A DNA stretch of 64,000 nt from Crossaster papposus (taxonomy: Eukaryota > Echinodermata > Asteroidea > Velatida > Solasteridae), in the NCBI GenBank assembly GCA_037893245.1, contig JBAIAA010000451.1:248001-312000 (forward strand). The letters are read 5' to 3'. Of the stretch, positions 33,098-43,239 are shown piece after piece (positions within the stretch are counted from its first letter, which is position 1; every line of letters starts with the position of its first letter). A program made the translations under genes and the position numbers. The notes below the pieces were generated by a model. It was not told the origin of the DNA, did not search any database, and saw only the letters and a program-made list of their open reading frames with translations.

Positions 33098-34850
33098 TTT
33101 TTCATTTTGTATGAATTTTTAATGCGCGGGCCGTGCGTCGCTTTGTGACCGAGCCCTTAATAGCATACAAATTCTTGTTTGAAGAAAAAACATAACAGGG
33201 TTACAAATCACATTTTTACTGGCAGGTTATGTGAATTATTTTGTGACTGGTAATTCAGCTGGTTTTTGCTCGAACATGAAAAGCACGTGGAGTTTTGGCT
33301 GCATGGTAACCTGGTAAATTGTCCCAACGGTTGAACAGAAGTCGAGTTAAAGTTATAGCATACTATGTTTTTATTTTGTGCATTTTGTTATTGTTTGAAG
33401 CAGAACAAGTTTTCAAAATCTAAAAGAATGGTGCTTGACAACTAACCCGGCAATTTTTTAGCTCTGTGAATTATGTATATTTCGATGAATGTTTTTTATA
33501 AGATTTCGAATCCACTTCTAACGGAAAATTTCTAAAGGTCTCTGATGAGACGCATTTGTGGACTTCTGTTTTATTTTATTAAGTGTTGTACAGTGATCAA
33601 TACAACTGCTGTATAATTCATGAATGTTGACTCACCCACCTACGGAAAAGAATTCACGACCCGCAAGGCTTTTTATACGTAACAAAATTCCACATTGCAA
33701 GCGTGCCGGTGTGATATTAAAATATCAGACTCCTGTGAAAATGTTATATTGTTGGGTAAACCTTCTCGCGTGACCGGTCACTCTTCCAATTACACAATAA
33801 TCACTAATAATTAGGCATGCGCATTACTACCAATGAATCCGTATTTTATAGTATGACATTCATGCTACACCTGTCATATATTATGGTAACGTAATATATT
33901 ACGCAACAAGCACGTCAGTATTAAATCTAGTGGGTAAAAAAAAAGACTGTTTGAAGCAACTTTCGTAGCATAGTGGTTTATAAAGAGAAGCATTGTTCAG
34001 AAGGTATGGTTTGAACCCTGCCACTTTGTACTTCTTTTTAATATCCTGCAATAATGTGTACCGTCAACGTTGTTTTATTGTCAAGGGATAGGATCACTTT
34101 TTGCGTGGTGTTGAAGTCTATACCGGCCTTGCTAATTAGCGTGGCAATACTAACACGTGTTACTAATATATTACAGGTACGCTTATAACGTGGCATGTTG
34201 ACGTGAATAAACTCGCTTTATATTAACGACGACTGGTAGTCGGATCGGGTGATGCTTATAATACGGTTTTCTTGGCCAGTTTCAGCAAAAGAGCATTTAA
34301 TTTCATTATTGCGCTTTCAAATTCACGCGATTTCTCTAATTCAATCAAACCAGGGTTACACTTTCGATATTATTGCATTCAATTTCGTTTTCTTGCACCC
34401 CTAATTCCTTTATTTTGATTCCATTTCGTTTATAGGCATTCAAGGCTACAATATCGCCATTCTTTTGTTGAATATCCACCACCTTTTCCCAAGAGGTGCA
34501 ATCAAATTCAGAGTCATCGAAGCGCACTGCGATTTTGTACCCATTGGTTTTGGTTTTTTTTCGTTTATGGGCAACGCGTTTTAACATTAAAGCGTTTAAA
34601 TAGTGTTCTTTCGTTTTCGACGGTTTTTATACGACATGGTAGATGGTGTATGTCTCCTATCCATTCAAAAGACGCGCACAACAACACGGTCCTCCCACCG
34701 GGGCAGATGACGACCGGCCGTTACATTAGGCTTTTGTTAGAAGTAAGGCAAGATAATTAAGTTTCATATTCAGCATGAATTAATGTATTTAAATTAAGGA
34801 AGCTTTTACTGCGGTTTGTTACAATGTAGGCTTACATGTGACTATAGCTA
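33098..34850. other. Intergenic; one tRNA-like remnant, no protein gene
   Basis: AT-rich sequence. A small frame on the - strand (34345-34587, Lys/Asn-rich) shows no recognisable domain. TTAGC/GCTAA words near 33180-33300 look like a decayed copy of the GGGGCC-ended MITE (TTTACTGGCAGGTTA). Confidence 0.4.
33965..34024 (+). other. tRNA-derived fragment (Pol III boxes)
   Basis: GTAGCATAGTGGTTTA matches an A box (TGGCNNAGTGG type), and GGTTTGAACCC 33 bp further on is a good B box. No acceptor-stem pairing was evident, so it is a SINE head or tRNA pseudogene rather than a working tRNA. Confidence 0.4.
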
Positions 34851-34854
34851 ATGC

Positions 34855-35275
34855 CTGCGTCAGATGCCTGCGATAGATTTGCGATAGGCAATCGTAAGTC
34901 TATCGTAAGCAAATTGTGGGCACTTACGAAAAGATAAGTTCAACTTATCTTTTCGTAAGGATTCCACGATTGAGTCAATTGAGTCAATCGTGGCTATATC
35001 GTAGCGTTATTGTGACACTCGTAAGTCCAACGTAGGCTATCGTAGCTCTATCGTAGCGGTTTCTAGGCGTGAAACGATGATTGAGACGAAAAACGTCTAG
35101 TATTTATAGGAATTTTGAGGCCAAAATTACAACTTTTTCGTAACTCTATCGTATCTCTGTCGTAAGTCCATCGCAACAATCGTAACTCCATCGCAACAAT
35201 CGTACCTCTATCGTTTCGATCGTAAGTCAATCGTATGAATCGCACGTCTATCGTTAGCAATCGTATGTCCAACGT
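34855..35275. repeat. ATCGTA-word repeat region
   Basis: Dense in ATCGTAAGT, CTATCGTA and TACGAAAAGATAAG words in both senses, with a local palindrome at 34924-34960 (CTTACGAAAAGATAAGTT/AACTTATCTTTTCGTAAG). The same style as the foldback interiors; the terminal repeats are not clear. Confidence 0.6.
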
Positions 35276-35695
35276 TTGTCCATCAAGAACATTTCAAGAG
35301 TATGGGAAAGAGTTTTTGCACCATACATCTCTGCTCAACTCGAGAAAAGCATCCGCGTCGACCTTGTCTGGGATGTATACCTACCTGCCAGCCTGAAAGC
35401 ATCAACAATACAAGCGGGGAAGGGCACCAGGAAAAGGGTGGCTCCTTCTACTGTGCTGCCAAGAAACTAGAAGGACTTCCTTCGAGTCAATGATAACAAC
35501 ACCGAATTGTTTGCTTTCCTGTCACGCGAAGCTGTTCATCTTCCTCTTAAGCACAGACAAGGACCTGTATGAAACAGATGGCAGTGGAGTACTCAGCTCT
35601 CCTGCTGAGTCATACTTGGCCCGCCTTGCCCTATGTACGCAAGAAGAGGCTGACACTCGTCTACTTCTGCACAATTTTGTTGCTTATCCACTGCA
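35276..35695 (+). pseudogene. Fragment of a multicopy marine-invertebrate family (EEADTR motif)
   Basis: Three overlapping frames together read a conserved block: RVDLVWDVYLPASLK, then a Lys/Arg-rich GKGTRKRVAPST, then LARLALCTQEEADTRLLLHN. By recall, the order VWDVY-PDSLK, RRRV-PS and CTHEEADTR belongs to a widespread uncharacterised family in cnidarian and deuterostome genomes, probably transposon-borne. Two frameshifts kill this copy. It is cut off where Tc1-like copy B begins. Confidence 0.55.
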
Positions 35696-37087
35696 CTATA
35701 AACAAAACAATACACAATATTTGTCTTGCATTTGTTTGCATTGTAATCGTTTGAATTGGTCTTTAATTAACTTTGTTGTCTTCTTTAACGTTAAAGGTAG
35801 GATACACCATTGGTAATTGGTTGAATTATCATGAATGGGTGGATTTGGAGGGTTGTATTTATAGTAAATATCGTTTAACTGACCTGTCCGAAGTTTCAAA
35901 ATGATGGATGCTGAGAAAAGCAAGAAAAACGGCGTTGGGCAGTGGTTCTTATAGTCCGGGAGCCCAGCCAGGTTTAATCATAATTTTGAGTGCAAAAGGT
36001 TTGAAGCGTGGGATATGTTGGGGTGACTGGGACAACTGCAAAATGGGTTTTCTTAAGTTTGGCGAGTGGTGCGTTGGGTGGGGGGAGCCCCTGACAGACC
36101 CCCCAAAATTCGATTTAATCATAATCTTGAGTGCAAACAAAATTTCTTCATGAGTCGAAAGTTTATCGTGTACTGAATAGGATTTGTATACTTAAGAACA
36201 ATATAATTGGTGCTAAGTACACTTAAGAAGGTCTTTAATTAGTGCTAATTACACGTTTAATCATAATTTTGAGTGCAAGGATAAAACAAGTGTCAATGTG
36301 TAGCTGACACCTTGCTGGAGCAAAATCTGCCACTTAAGAAAGTTTCAAGTGGTGCCATCCCTAATTAAGAAAGGGTCAAAGGTCATCATAAGTCATTAAA
36401 CACCAATAATTATAACGTTGAGTGCAACTTGCATTCATGTGTATACAAACAGGTTATCATAGACCGATCACTGATCACAAGCTTAAGAACAGGATATATA
36501 GTGCAAAGTCTAATTAAGAAGGTCTGTAATTAGTGCTAATTACACGTTTAATCATAATTACGAGTGCAAAAATAAAACAAGTGTCAATGTGTAGCTGACA
36601 CCTTGCTGAAGCAAAATCCGCCACTTAAGAAAGTTACAAGTGGTGCCATCCCTAATTAAGAAAGGGTCAAAGGTCACCGGGGGTGTAAACTGAACACTAA
36701 CAAAGAACAGTGTAAGTGCAACTTACATTTCTATGTGGATCAACCGTTTATTATGGACCAATCACTGATTACACAGCGCAATGTCCGATCAAAATGTCTG
36801 ATTAATAAATGATTAGAATGATAATTGAAATCACAAAACGTCAAAGTGTACATGTACCAAACGCAGGAACAAAACCCACCGCATACGAAATATCACAAAA
36901 CAGTCATGAAGTTCATTGCAATTGCCTGTACCCTCTCAAACACGAATGGGTGTAAATATGTAATACGTTAAAGTTAGGGAATACAAAGTTAAAGTTAGAC
37001 AAGATGACAATACTGCCGCCTCTTAATGAAGAATGCGTAGTACCTAATGTTACCTAAGAGTTTGTTCAAAAGCAAATATAATCTATG

Positions 37088-38350
37088 TCGGTTGGGAAAG
37101 CAACAGCTCTGGATGGCATTAGTGTTAAAATGATCAGAATTGCTTCACCTTATCTTAGGCATATATCATTAAATCTTTAACTGGGATTTTTAACCATAAG
37201 ATGTGAGCGATACCCTACAAATTTGAAACATGCAGGAAATAAATGTAGTACAGGTAACTATCGGCCTATTTCTATACTGCCAATTATCTCTAAGATTTTT
37301 GAAAGATAGGTGCACACATCGGTATATAGCTACCTTGATGAAAACAATCTGATTCCTAGTTGCCAGTCAGGATTTAGACTCCAGAGAAACTAGAAAAGAT
37401 GAACATGTCATCTTCTGTAATTAATTGGTTTATTAAAGTCGTAAATAAGTGACCGCAGTCAGTCTGTAAATATTGGCGGCACCATGTCCGTAAACATTGG
37501 TGTTCCGTAGGGGTCGATACTAGTTTATTGTTTATACTAGTGATCTTCCATTTTCTATATTCCCAAACTGCAACTTATTTATGTAAGCTGATGACTCCAC
37601 GTCAATATGTGAAGCTCCTCAAATACAGCTCTTACTAGTTTTCACAACTGGTGCGTAAGAAACAAGCTGGCATTAAACGCCACCAAAACTAAATGTATGC
37701 TTATTGGTACAAGGCAGAAAATATCCAATGTTGACTTAAAGGTAGTATACTATTTGCGGATATCGAACAAAATTACTACCGAATTATTAAGAAATATTTT
37801 ACTAATTTGAAAGTAAATAACAATTGTAGGCATCCAGCAAAAGTATTGCGCTAGATATCCTGTAATTGTTCCCAAAATTAAATTGTATATAACAAAAATA
37901 ACGATCGCCGGACGGTAAATCTAACAAAACAAGAACAACATAAAAACCATTGCCCGACGCCGGTTGAAAACGAACGCCGTTTTTGTTTTGCTTTTCTCAG
38001 GATCAATGACTGTAAAACTTCAGACAGGTCAGTTAAACGATATTGACTATAAAATACAACCCCCCAAATCCACCAATTCACGATAAATAAAGCAATTACC
38101 AATGGTGTATCCAACCTGCATTGCTGAGTGATAGTCTTATTGAAAACGTGAGGTCTTGTAATTGTGTGGGCGCAGTTATTGATGAGCATGAAGTTGGTGC
38201 CCACATGTCGAATACGTAAGGAAAGCTGTTGTATCTAAATTTAAACATAATCCGTGATTATGTTCCTAAACACAGCCTACATACACTATTTTGTAAGTTT
38301 AGTTATGCCAACATTAGAGTATTGTTGTACTGTGTGAGGAGGAAGGTACA
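37088..38350 (+). pseudogene. Non-LTR retrotransposon reverse transcriptase fragment
   Basis: Broken frames show KATALDGISVKMI, GNYRPISILPIISKIFER, QSGFR, a GVPQGS-like GVP.GSI, a YADD-like site near 37580, and NWCVRNKLALNATKTKCMLIG, in the order expected for a LINE (CR1/Jockey/I-type) reverse transcriptase. IENVRSCNCVGAVIDEHE and PTLEYCCTV follow after a MITE insertion at 37740-38117. Many stops and frameshifts. Ends near 38350, just before the Harbinger remnant. Confidence 0.8.
37740..38117. mobile_element. TTAA-target MITE, family A copy d
   Basis: AGGTAGTATACTATTTGCGG to GGTGTATCCAACCT, in the opposite orientation to copies b and c. TTAA precedes (37736-37739); the right target is lost. 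It interrupts the LINE reading frame between VDL and LLSDSL. Confidence 0.85.
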
Positions 38351-38658
38351 TTTTGTGCGGGTTTTCGTCTTTCCCATAAATCAGAATTGGCCTTAAACAG
38401 TACGGGCTGTAACTACGAAAGCTGTTTAAGCCATTGGATGCGTATAAATTAGTAGTCACTGTTTAAACCTGGTGTCTAACTTCAAACAAGTACTACAAAG
38501 CTTGTTTTAAGTTAGCCGCGTTTAAATGACCATTGGAGTTAAACATGTGTTTATAACAAACAATAGCAATTCTTAAACAAGGTACGGGGGTTGTTTAGTG
38601 AGTATTCTGAGCCATTTAGAAGCCAGATATGTACACAGAAAGGTAGAAAGGTGGACAG

Positions 38659-38880
38659 GATGGATGCGCTTCAAATCTTCTTAATTGCACAAGAGGAGGC
38701 CAACTAACAAGAATATCGTCATGGTCGCCAACACCAACGTGCACCAGGAGTTTTTAGGGACAAGGTGAATCCCTTAGAAGAGTATGACGAGGAACATTTC
38801 ATCAGACGTTTCAGAGTTAGCAAAGACACGTTGAACGATTTACTTGGACTTCTCGGATTGTATTTAGGACACCCAATTCT
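38659..38880 (+). pseudogene. Harbinger transposase, N-terminal fragment
   Basis: The frame reads MDALQIFLIAQEEAN, an in-frame TAA, then EYRHGRQHQRAPG, RDKVNPLEEYDEEHFIRRFR and VSKDTLNDLLGLL. RDR.NPL..YDD.EF..RFR.SK is the hallmark start of HARBI1/PIF transposases. The DDE catalytic core is absent (deleted), so it is inactive. Confidence 0.75.
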
Positions 38881-39109
38881 TTGTTGTCCTTATAGCAGAT
38901 CGGCTTTTATGGTCAGGAAACGAGATGGACATTTCTGAAGTATTAGCTTTCCAGGCATCAGCTTTTTTCTGGTTGGCTTTAGTGTCACATCGTTTGTCAC
39001 CAATACATGTAATGGAATTAAAGTTCCTCATGGTCTCAACGAGAGCCATCCTTTCGTCAGCAGTGAAACTGTCACTGCGTTGCCTTTTGGTATCAGCCAT
39101 ATGGCTCAC
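38864..39109 (-). pseudogene. Harbinger-associated Myb/SANT-like protein, N-terminal fragment
   Basis: An 81-codon frame: a basic start, FTADERMALVETMRNF, a C-rich centre and CDTKANQKKADAWKANTSEM. This Trp/Lys pattern is that of the Myb/SANT-like DNA-binding proteins encoded by Harbinger elements, which help bring the transposase to the DNA. Truncated by the internal deletion that joins it tail-to-tail with the transposase fragment. Confidence 0.7.
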
Positions 39110-39393
39110 GCTGTAGAGTATCTAAGTAAAGACCTGCTGAAGATTTATCTACTGAGGCCTATCGTATGTTCATACTGTTGCGCAATCCTCTATATTACAA
39201 TGTATTTAACAATAGGGACCACGGTCAATAAGTTTAGACTGTCCAAGTTACACGAGGATAACTAAACAATCATTTAAGATAATTAGTAAGAGCTGTTTAA
39301 TTCAGGTGTTTAGGAAGACGCGTGTAACTTGGATTTATCCACGTCTATATGCTACATTGGTAAAAAGATAAACAGCTTTCGTAGTTACAGCCC

Positions 39394-39985
39394 TTCTTTT
39401 CTTAAAGTTAATGTACAAACATACCTAAGTATCAATGCTTTGTATTCCTATAAATATCCTTGTACATCTGTAAATATTCTGTTTGTATTTTTGTGTAAAA
39501 AATAAATATATAAATCTGCTTGGGGAGGTTGTCAAAATAGTATTTCGCAATGAACCCAGCCCATATCGGGATATGTTCGGCCCGTTAGTACATGCTGCAT
39601 CATCCATAAACCATAAGATAAAACGTGTGCCCGTACTTGTAAACGTCTGGCAGATTTCAGATATCTTCCACTTCAAGCCTTCTCTTTCTCGATTTGCAAG
39701 ACGCAGTGTTCAGTGGTTGTGCAGAAAAGGCCTGTTGGAGCTCGCTTTGATACAAGATCCCCATCGTGTCATAAAGTGTATCAGACCCTGACAAGGTGTT
39801 TGTTAATTCACAAAGTTATCGATCGAATGCATAACAAAACTCGACTTTATTACGATAATTCGGAATCCTGGTGACCTTTGACAATTTCTTTAGTAGGTAT
39901 GGCACAATTTGGAATGTTCTTAATTGACACACTTTGCTCTACCACAGCGTATGGTACACATTAAAACGTGTTTGTTTTTATGGCA
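39394..39985. other. Unassigned interior of the 4.9-kb element
   Basis: No recognisable domain. AT-rich with an AATAAATATATAAAT stretch (39500). The sequence after 39600 may be the 3' part of the LINE, but the frames are too decayed to tell. Confidence 0.35.
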
Positions 39986-41403
39986 CTTGACATTATAATT
40001 AAACCGTGTAATTAGCACTAATTAAAGACCTTCTTAATTGAAATTTGCACTATATATCCTGTTCCGAAGCTTGTGATCAGTGATCGGTCTATGATAAACT
40101 GTTGATATACAAAATGCAAGTTGCACTCAACGTTATGATGAATAGTGTTTATTGATTTCTGATTACCTTTGACCCTTTCTTAATTGTGGATGGCACCACT
40201 TGAAACTTTCTTAAGTGACGGATTTTGCTTCAGCAAGGTGTCAGCTACACATTGACACTTGTTTTATCCTTGCACTCGTAATTATGATTAAACGTGTAAT
40301 TAGCACTAATTACATACTTTCTTAATTAGACTTTGCACTATATATCATATTCTTAAGCTTGTGGTCAGTGATCGGTCTATGATAACCTGTTGATATACAC
40401 ATAAATGCAAGTTGCACTCAACGTTATAATTATTGGTGTTTAATGACGTATGGTGACCTTTGACCCTTTCTTAATTAGGGATGGCACCACTTAAAACTTT
40501 CTTAAGTGGTGGATTTTGCTCCAGCAAGGTGTCAGCTACACATTGACACTTGTTTTATCCTTGCACTCAAAATTATGATTAAACGTGTAATTAGCACTAA
40601 TTAAAGACCTTCTTAAGTGTACTTAGCACCAATTATATTGTTCTTAAGTATACAAATCCTATTCAGTACACGATAAACTTTCGACTCATGAAGAAATTTT
40701 GTTTGCACTCAAGATTATGATTAAATCGAATTTTGGGGGGTCTGTCAGGGGCTCCCCCCACCCAACGCACCACTCGCCAAACTTAAGAAAACCCATTTTG
40801 CAGTTGTCCCAGTCACCCCAACATATCCCACGCTTCAAACCTTTTGCACTCAAAATTATGATTAAACCTGGCTGGGCTCCCGGACTATTATGTTGTTCTT
40901 GTTTTTTTCGCGATCGCCGGCCGGCGATCGTGAATTTGTTCTTGTCAATTTGATTTTTCGGAACAATTACATGATATCTAGCGCAATCCTTTTGCTGGAT
41001 GCCTAGAATCATTATTTACTTTCAAATAAATAATATATTTCTTAATAATTCGGTAGTAAAATCTTTCGATATCTGCAAATGGTGTATCCTACCTTTGAAA
41101 CAATGCAAATTAAACAATAATTAATATGTGATTTTCGTATAAGGGGATCGTTATAAAATTAAATGTTGTTTCCCTGTGGAATTTTTTCACAGGACCTTTT
41201 CTGTTTCTGTTTATTTCTTTAGTTATACGTTTATATATCTGAAAATGTTTTCTTTAACCTTCAATGTTCTGACGTGTTAGGCATCTCGGCATGTAAGTTT
41301 GGCTGTTGTTGTATCATCTCACGCAATTTTCATGAGTTATTTGTCCAACATTTTGTTGAGCCACTTCTTGAACGAGGTCACCCTTCCTGCTATTCTGGGA
41401 GGG

Positions 41404-42295
41404 CTAAATCTCGCGTTTGACGCCGGCTTTGAATGACGAATGGGCCATTTCATTCTTGTTAAGGAATGGTGAGTAGGGTGGCAGACGCTTCAGCTGGATC
41501 AGCTGGTTGATTCCTGCTGGGAGCTGGGCGCGTACATGGGGTCTAGCATTGTCATACACAAGAAAAACTGGTTCATCTGCGGGGAACATATTTTTGCACT
41601 CACGAGCTGTGTCAGCCAGAAACTCTTCAAATCTTTATCTTGTGACGGTCCCAAAAGCTAATCGATAGTGTACAAATCTAATATATCTAGAAACAGCGAA
41701 TGTCACATTGCAGTTGCGTCCGCGTTGTGCGTGTACCACGCGTCTCGCTGGGATACCGCGAGGTGCTCTTCCAAAAGACCGCCTCGTCCATATGTTGTAG
41801 CCAGTTTCGTCAATGAACATGCAGTGTCCGACAACTCCGTACTGCATGAACCACTGCGCGTACTCTACACGCACATCAAGTACCCGTGGTGAGTTGCGGG
41901 CATCAGGCACGTCCTCTGCAAGTTTAAGGATCATGAGCATACCGTCCAGGGTTTTAGCTATGGTGCTGGGAGACACGGTTGGCTTGTCTGGCAGAGAACG
42001 TTGGAGCTCATCTTTCATCCGAGTGAGAGTTAGTAGAGGGTTGACGTCCAGCAATCGCTCAAGCTCATCTTGCATCTCCTCATCTACTTTAGTGTTGTGT
42101 GCCCCTCCGATCCTGTAGGCAACTTCTCGTGACGACCGGTGCGCAAGTATGTTGCCACGATGGACCTTGCAGTAGACCTCTTGATTCCTAGAGTATCTGC
42201 CAATTCTAAGTAGTCGGCATGGTTGCCCTCGAATGTTTCAATCAGCCTTTCTCTATCTACATTGCTCACTCTTCTGTAATGACCACGGGTAGCCA
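41404..42295 (-). pseudogene. Tc1/mariner-like DDE transposase, broken (copy B)
   Basis: From the Met at 42295 (MATRGHYRRVSNVDRERLIE): an HTH (LADTLGIKRSTARSIVATYL), a second helical region (DELERLLDVNPLLTLTRMKD), the first catalytic Asp in MFIDETGYNIW (about 41810), the second in VFLVYDNARPH (about 41560) and the third acidic residue in PPYSPFLNKNEMAHSSFK (about 41450). Length and motif order fit Tc1/mariner/IS630-type transposases. Frameshifts near 42085 and 41635 separate three open parts. Better preserved than copy A. Confidence 0.8.
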
Positions 42296-42931
42296 TTTTC
42301 TCTTCCAAATCGTATATTAAGTGAGAGGTATAACTCGGCAACAGTATAGAAGTGATTTCTACTCATAATAGCCTTTATATAAGGCAAATACGAATGTGAA
42401 TGCAAGCGTTTTACAAATGTTTGCCAGTTGATGAACATGAATAGTCGACCAGCCCGTTGCTGCTGGCTGTGACGAAATTGAATGAACTAAGTGACCATTT
42501 CAAATTGAATGATTTTATTTGTCTAATGAATGCTCAAGTTTTGAAATCGAATGACTCTTTGTAACTGTTGAATGCTGAAATTGAATGAGTCTTTTTTAAC
42601 TGTTGAATGCTGATGTACCTGAGCATTTATTTTCAAGCGAAATTGAATGGGCCGGGTATTAACTTGAATTTGTTCAAATTGGCCGGGAAAACCTAAAATT
42701 ACCGTCAAAGACACAATCCCATTACTTTTCTGCTGTAATAGAAATCTCGCGCGTGAGCGCACAATGACCAGACGAGATAACATCTGCTCCATATTTAGGG
42801 CAATTTGTATACAAATCCATCTATTTGTATCCAAGGTCAATTTCGAGTACCCCTATTTACTAATGCCTCCTGCGACTTACAGAAGATAACCATCCAATTA
42901 TTTAACAATCCATGCACTCAAAACGGCATAT

Positions 42932-43165
42932 AAATTTGCAATCGAATTCGAATGTCGAACGAATTAAAACGAAACTATGAACGCCCTGAGCCAATAAGAA
43001 TCACAATCACTTAAGACGCACATTCAAAAACGAATTTCAATGCTTTTCTTACGAACTTGATAAAGAAAACCTATATTTTATTTCCCAGAAAAAGTAAATA
43101 AGTTTACCAGAAATGTTGACAATTTGCTTTTTTCTCTCTCTGTGTTTCACTTTATTTATTGATAG
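42932..43165. other. Intron sequence before the first recognised cyclase exon
   Basis: AT-rich, ending in a pyrimidine tract (CTTTTTTCTCTCTCTGTGTTTCAC) and GATAG acceptor at 43165. Nothing else was seen. Confidence 0.5.
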
Positions 43166-43239
43166 TATGGCCTGATACAGATCTGCCTGAAGGACTTGGT
43201 TCTCGAGAGATTCGGAGAAGCTACGTGGGATACCATACG
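43166..43239 (+). CDS. gucy1b2: Cyclase exon: H-NOX N-terminus
   Basis: Acceptor TTATTGATAG, donor CG|GTAATA. Encodes [20 protein letters not shown] and on to WDTI plus two bases of an Arg codon, the start of an H-NOX domain less its Met. Phase 0 in, phase 2 out. Confidence 0.85.

Larger units (their letters stand above)
38404..39393. mobile_element. PIF/Harbinger remnant
   Basis: 25-bp ends GGGCTGTAACTACGAAAGCT.../...AGCTTTCGTAGTTACAGCCC. Subterminal GTTTAA/TTAAAC words repeat on both flanks. It carries pieces of both Harbinger genes, a transposase start (+) and a Myb/SANT-like protein (-). 990 bp, hence a deletion derivative. The 3-bp target duplication is not evident. Confidence 0.8.
35952..40887. 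mobile_element. 4.9-kb long-inverted-repeat element (TTA target)
   Basis: Ends TAGTCCGGGAGCCCAGCC and GGCTGGGCTCCCGGACTA, with TTA duplicated (35949-35951, 40888-40890). The uninterrupted site CTTATGTTG is predictable from other family A copies. Each arm is about 0.8-0.9 kb and includes two tandem units of about 290 bp (TTTAATCATAATT.TGAGTGC start, GTGTCAATGTGTAGCTGACA inside). The centre holds a LINE fragment and a Harbinger remnant. No transposase of its own was recognised. Confidence 0.85.
35795..41094. mobile_element. TTAA-target MITE, family A copy c (split)
   Basis: Left half 35795-35951 (AGGTAGGATACACCATTGG...) and right half 40888-41094 (...AAATGGTGTATCCTACCT) are one element broken by the insertion 35952-40887. 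The left target is TTAA (35791-35794), the right TTGA (one change). The right half includes the GCGATCGCCGGCCGGCGATCG core. Confidence 0.88.
35696..42931 (-). mobile_element. Tc1/mariner-like transposon, copy B, with nested insertions
   Basis: Left part 35696-35790 and right part 41095-42931 match copy A (20391-22626). Between them lies a TTAA element that itself holds a 4.9-kb element. The transposase lies on the - strand (41404-42295). The termini are unresolved. Confidence 0.75.
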
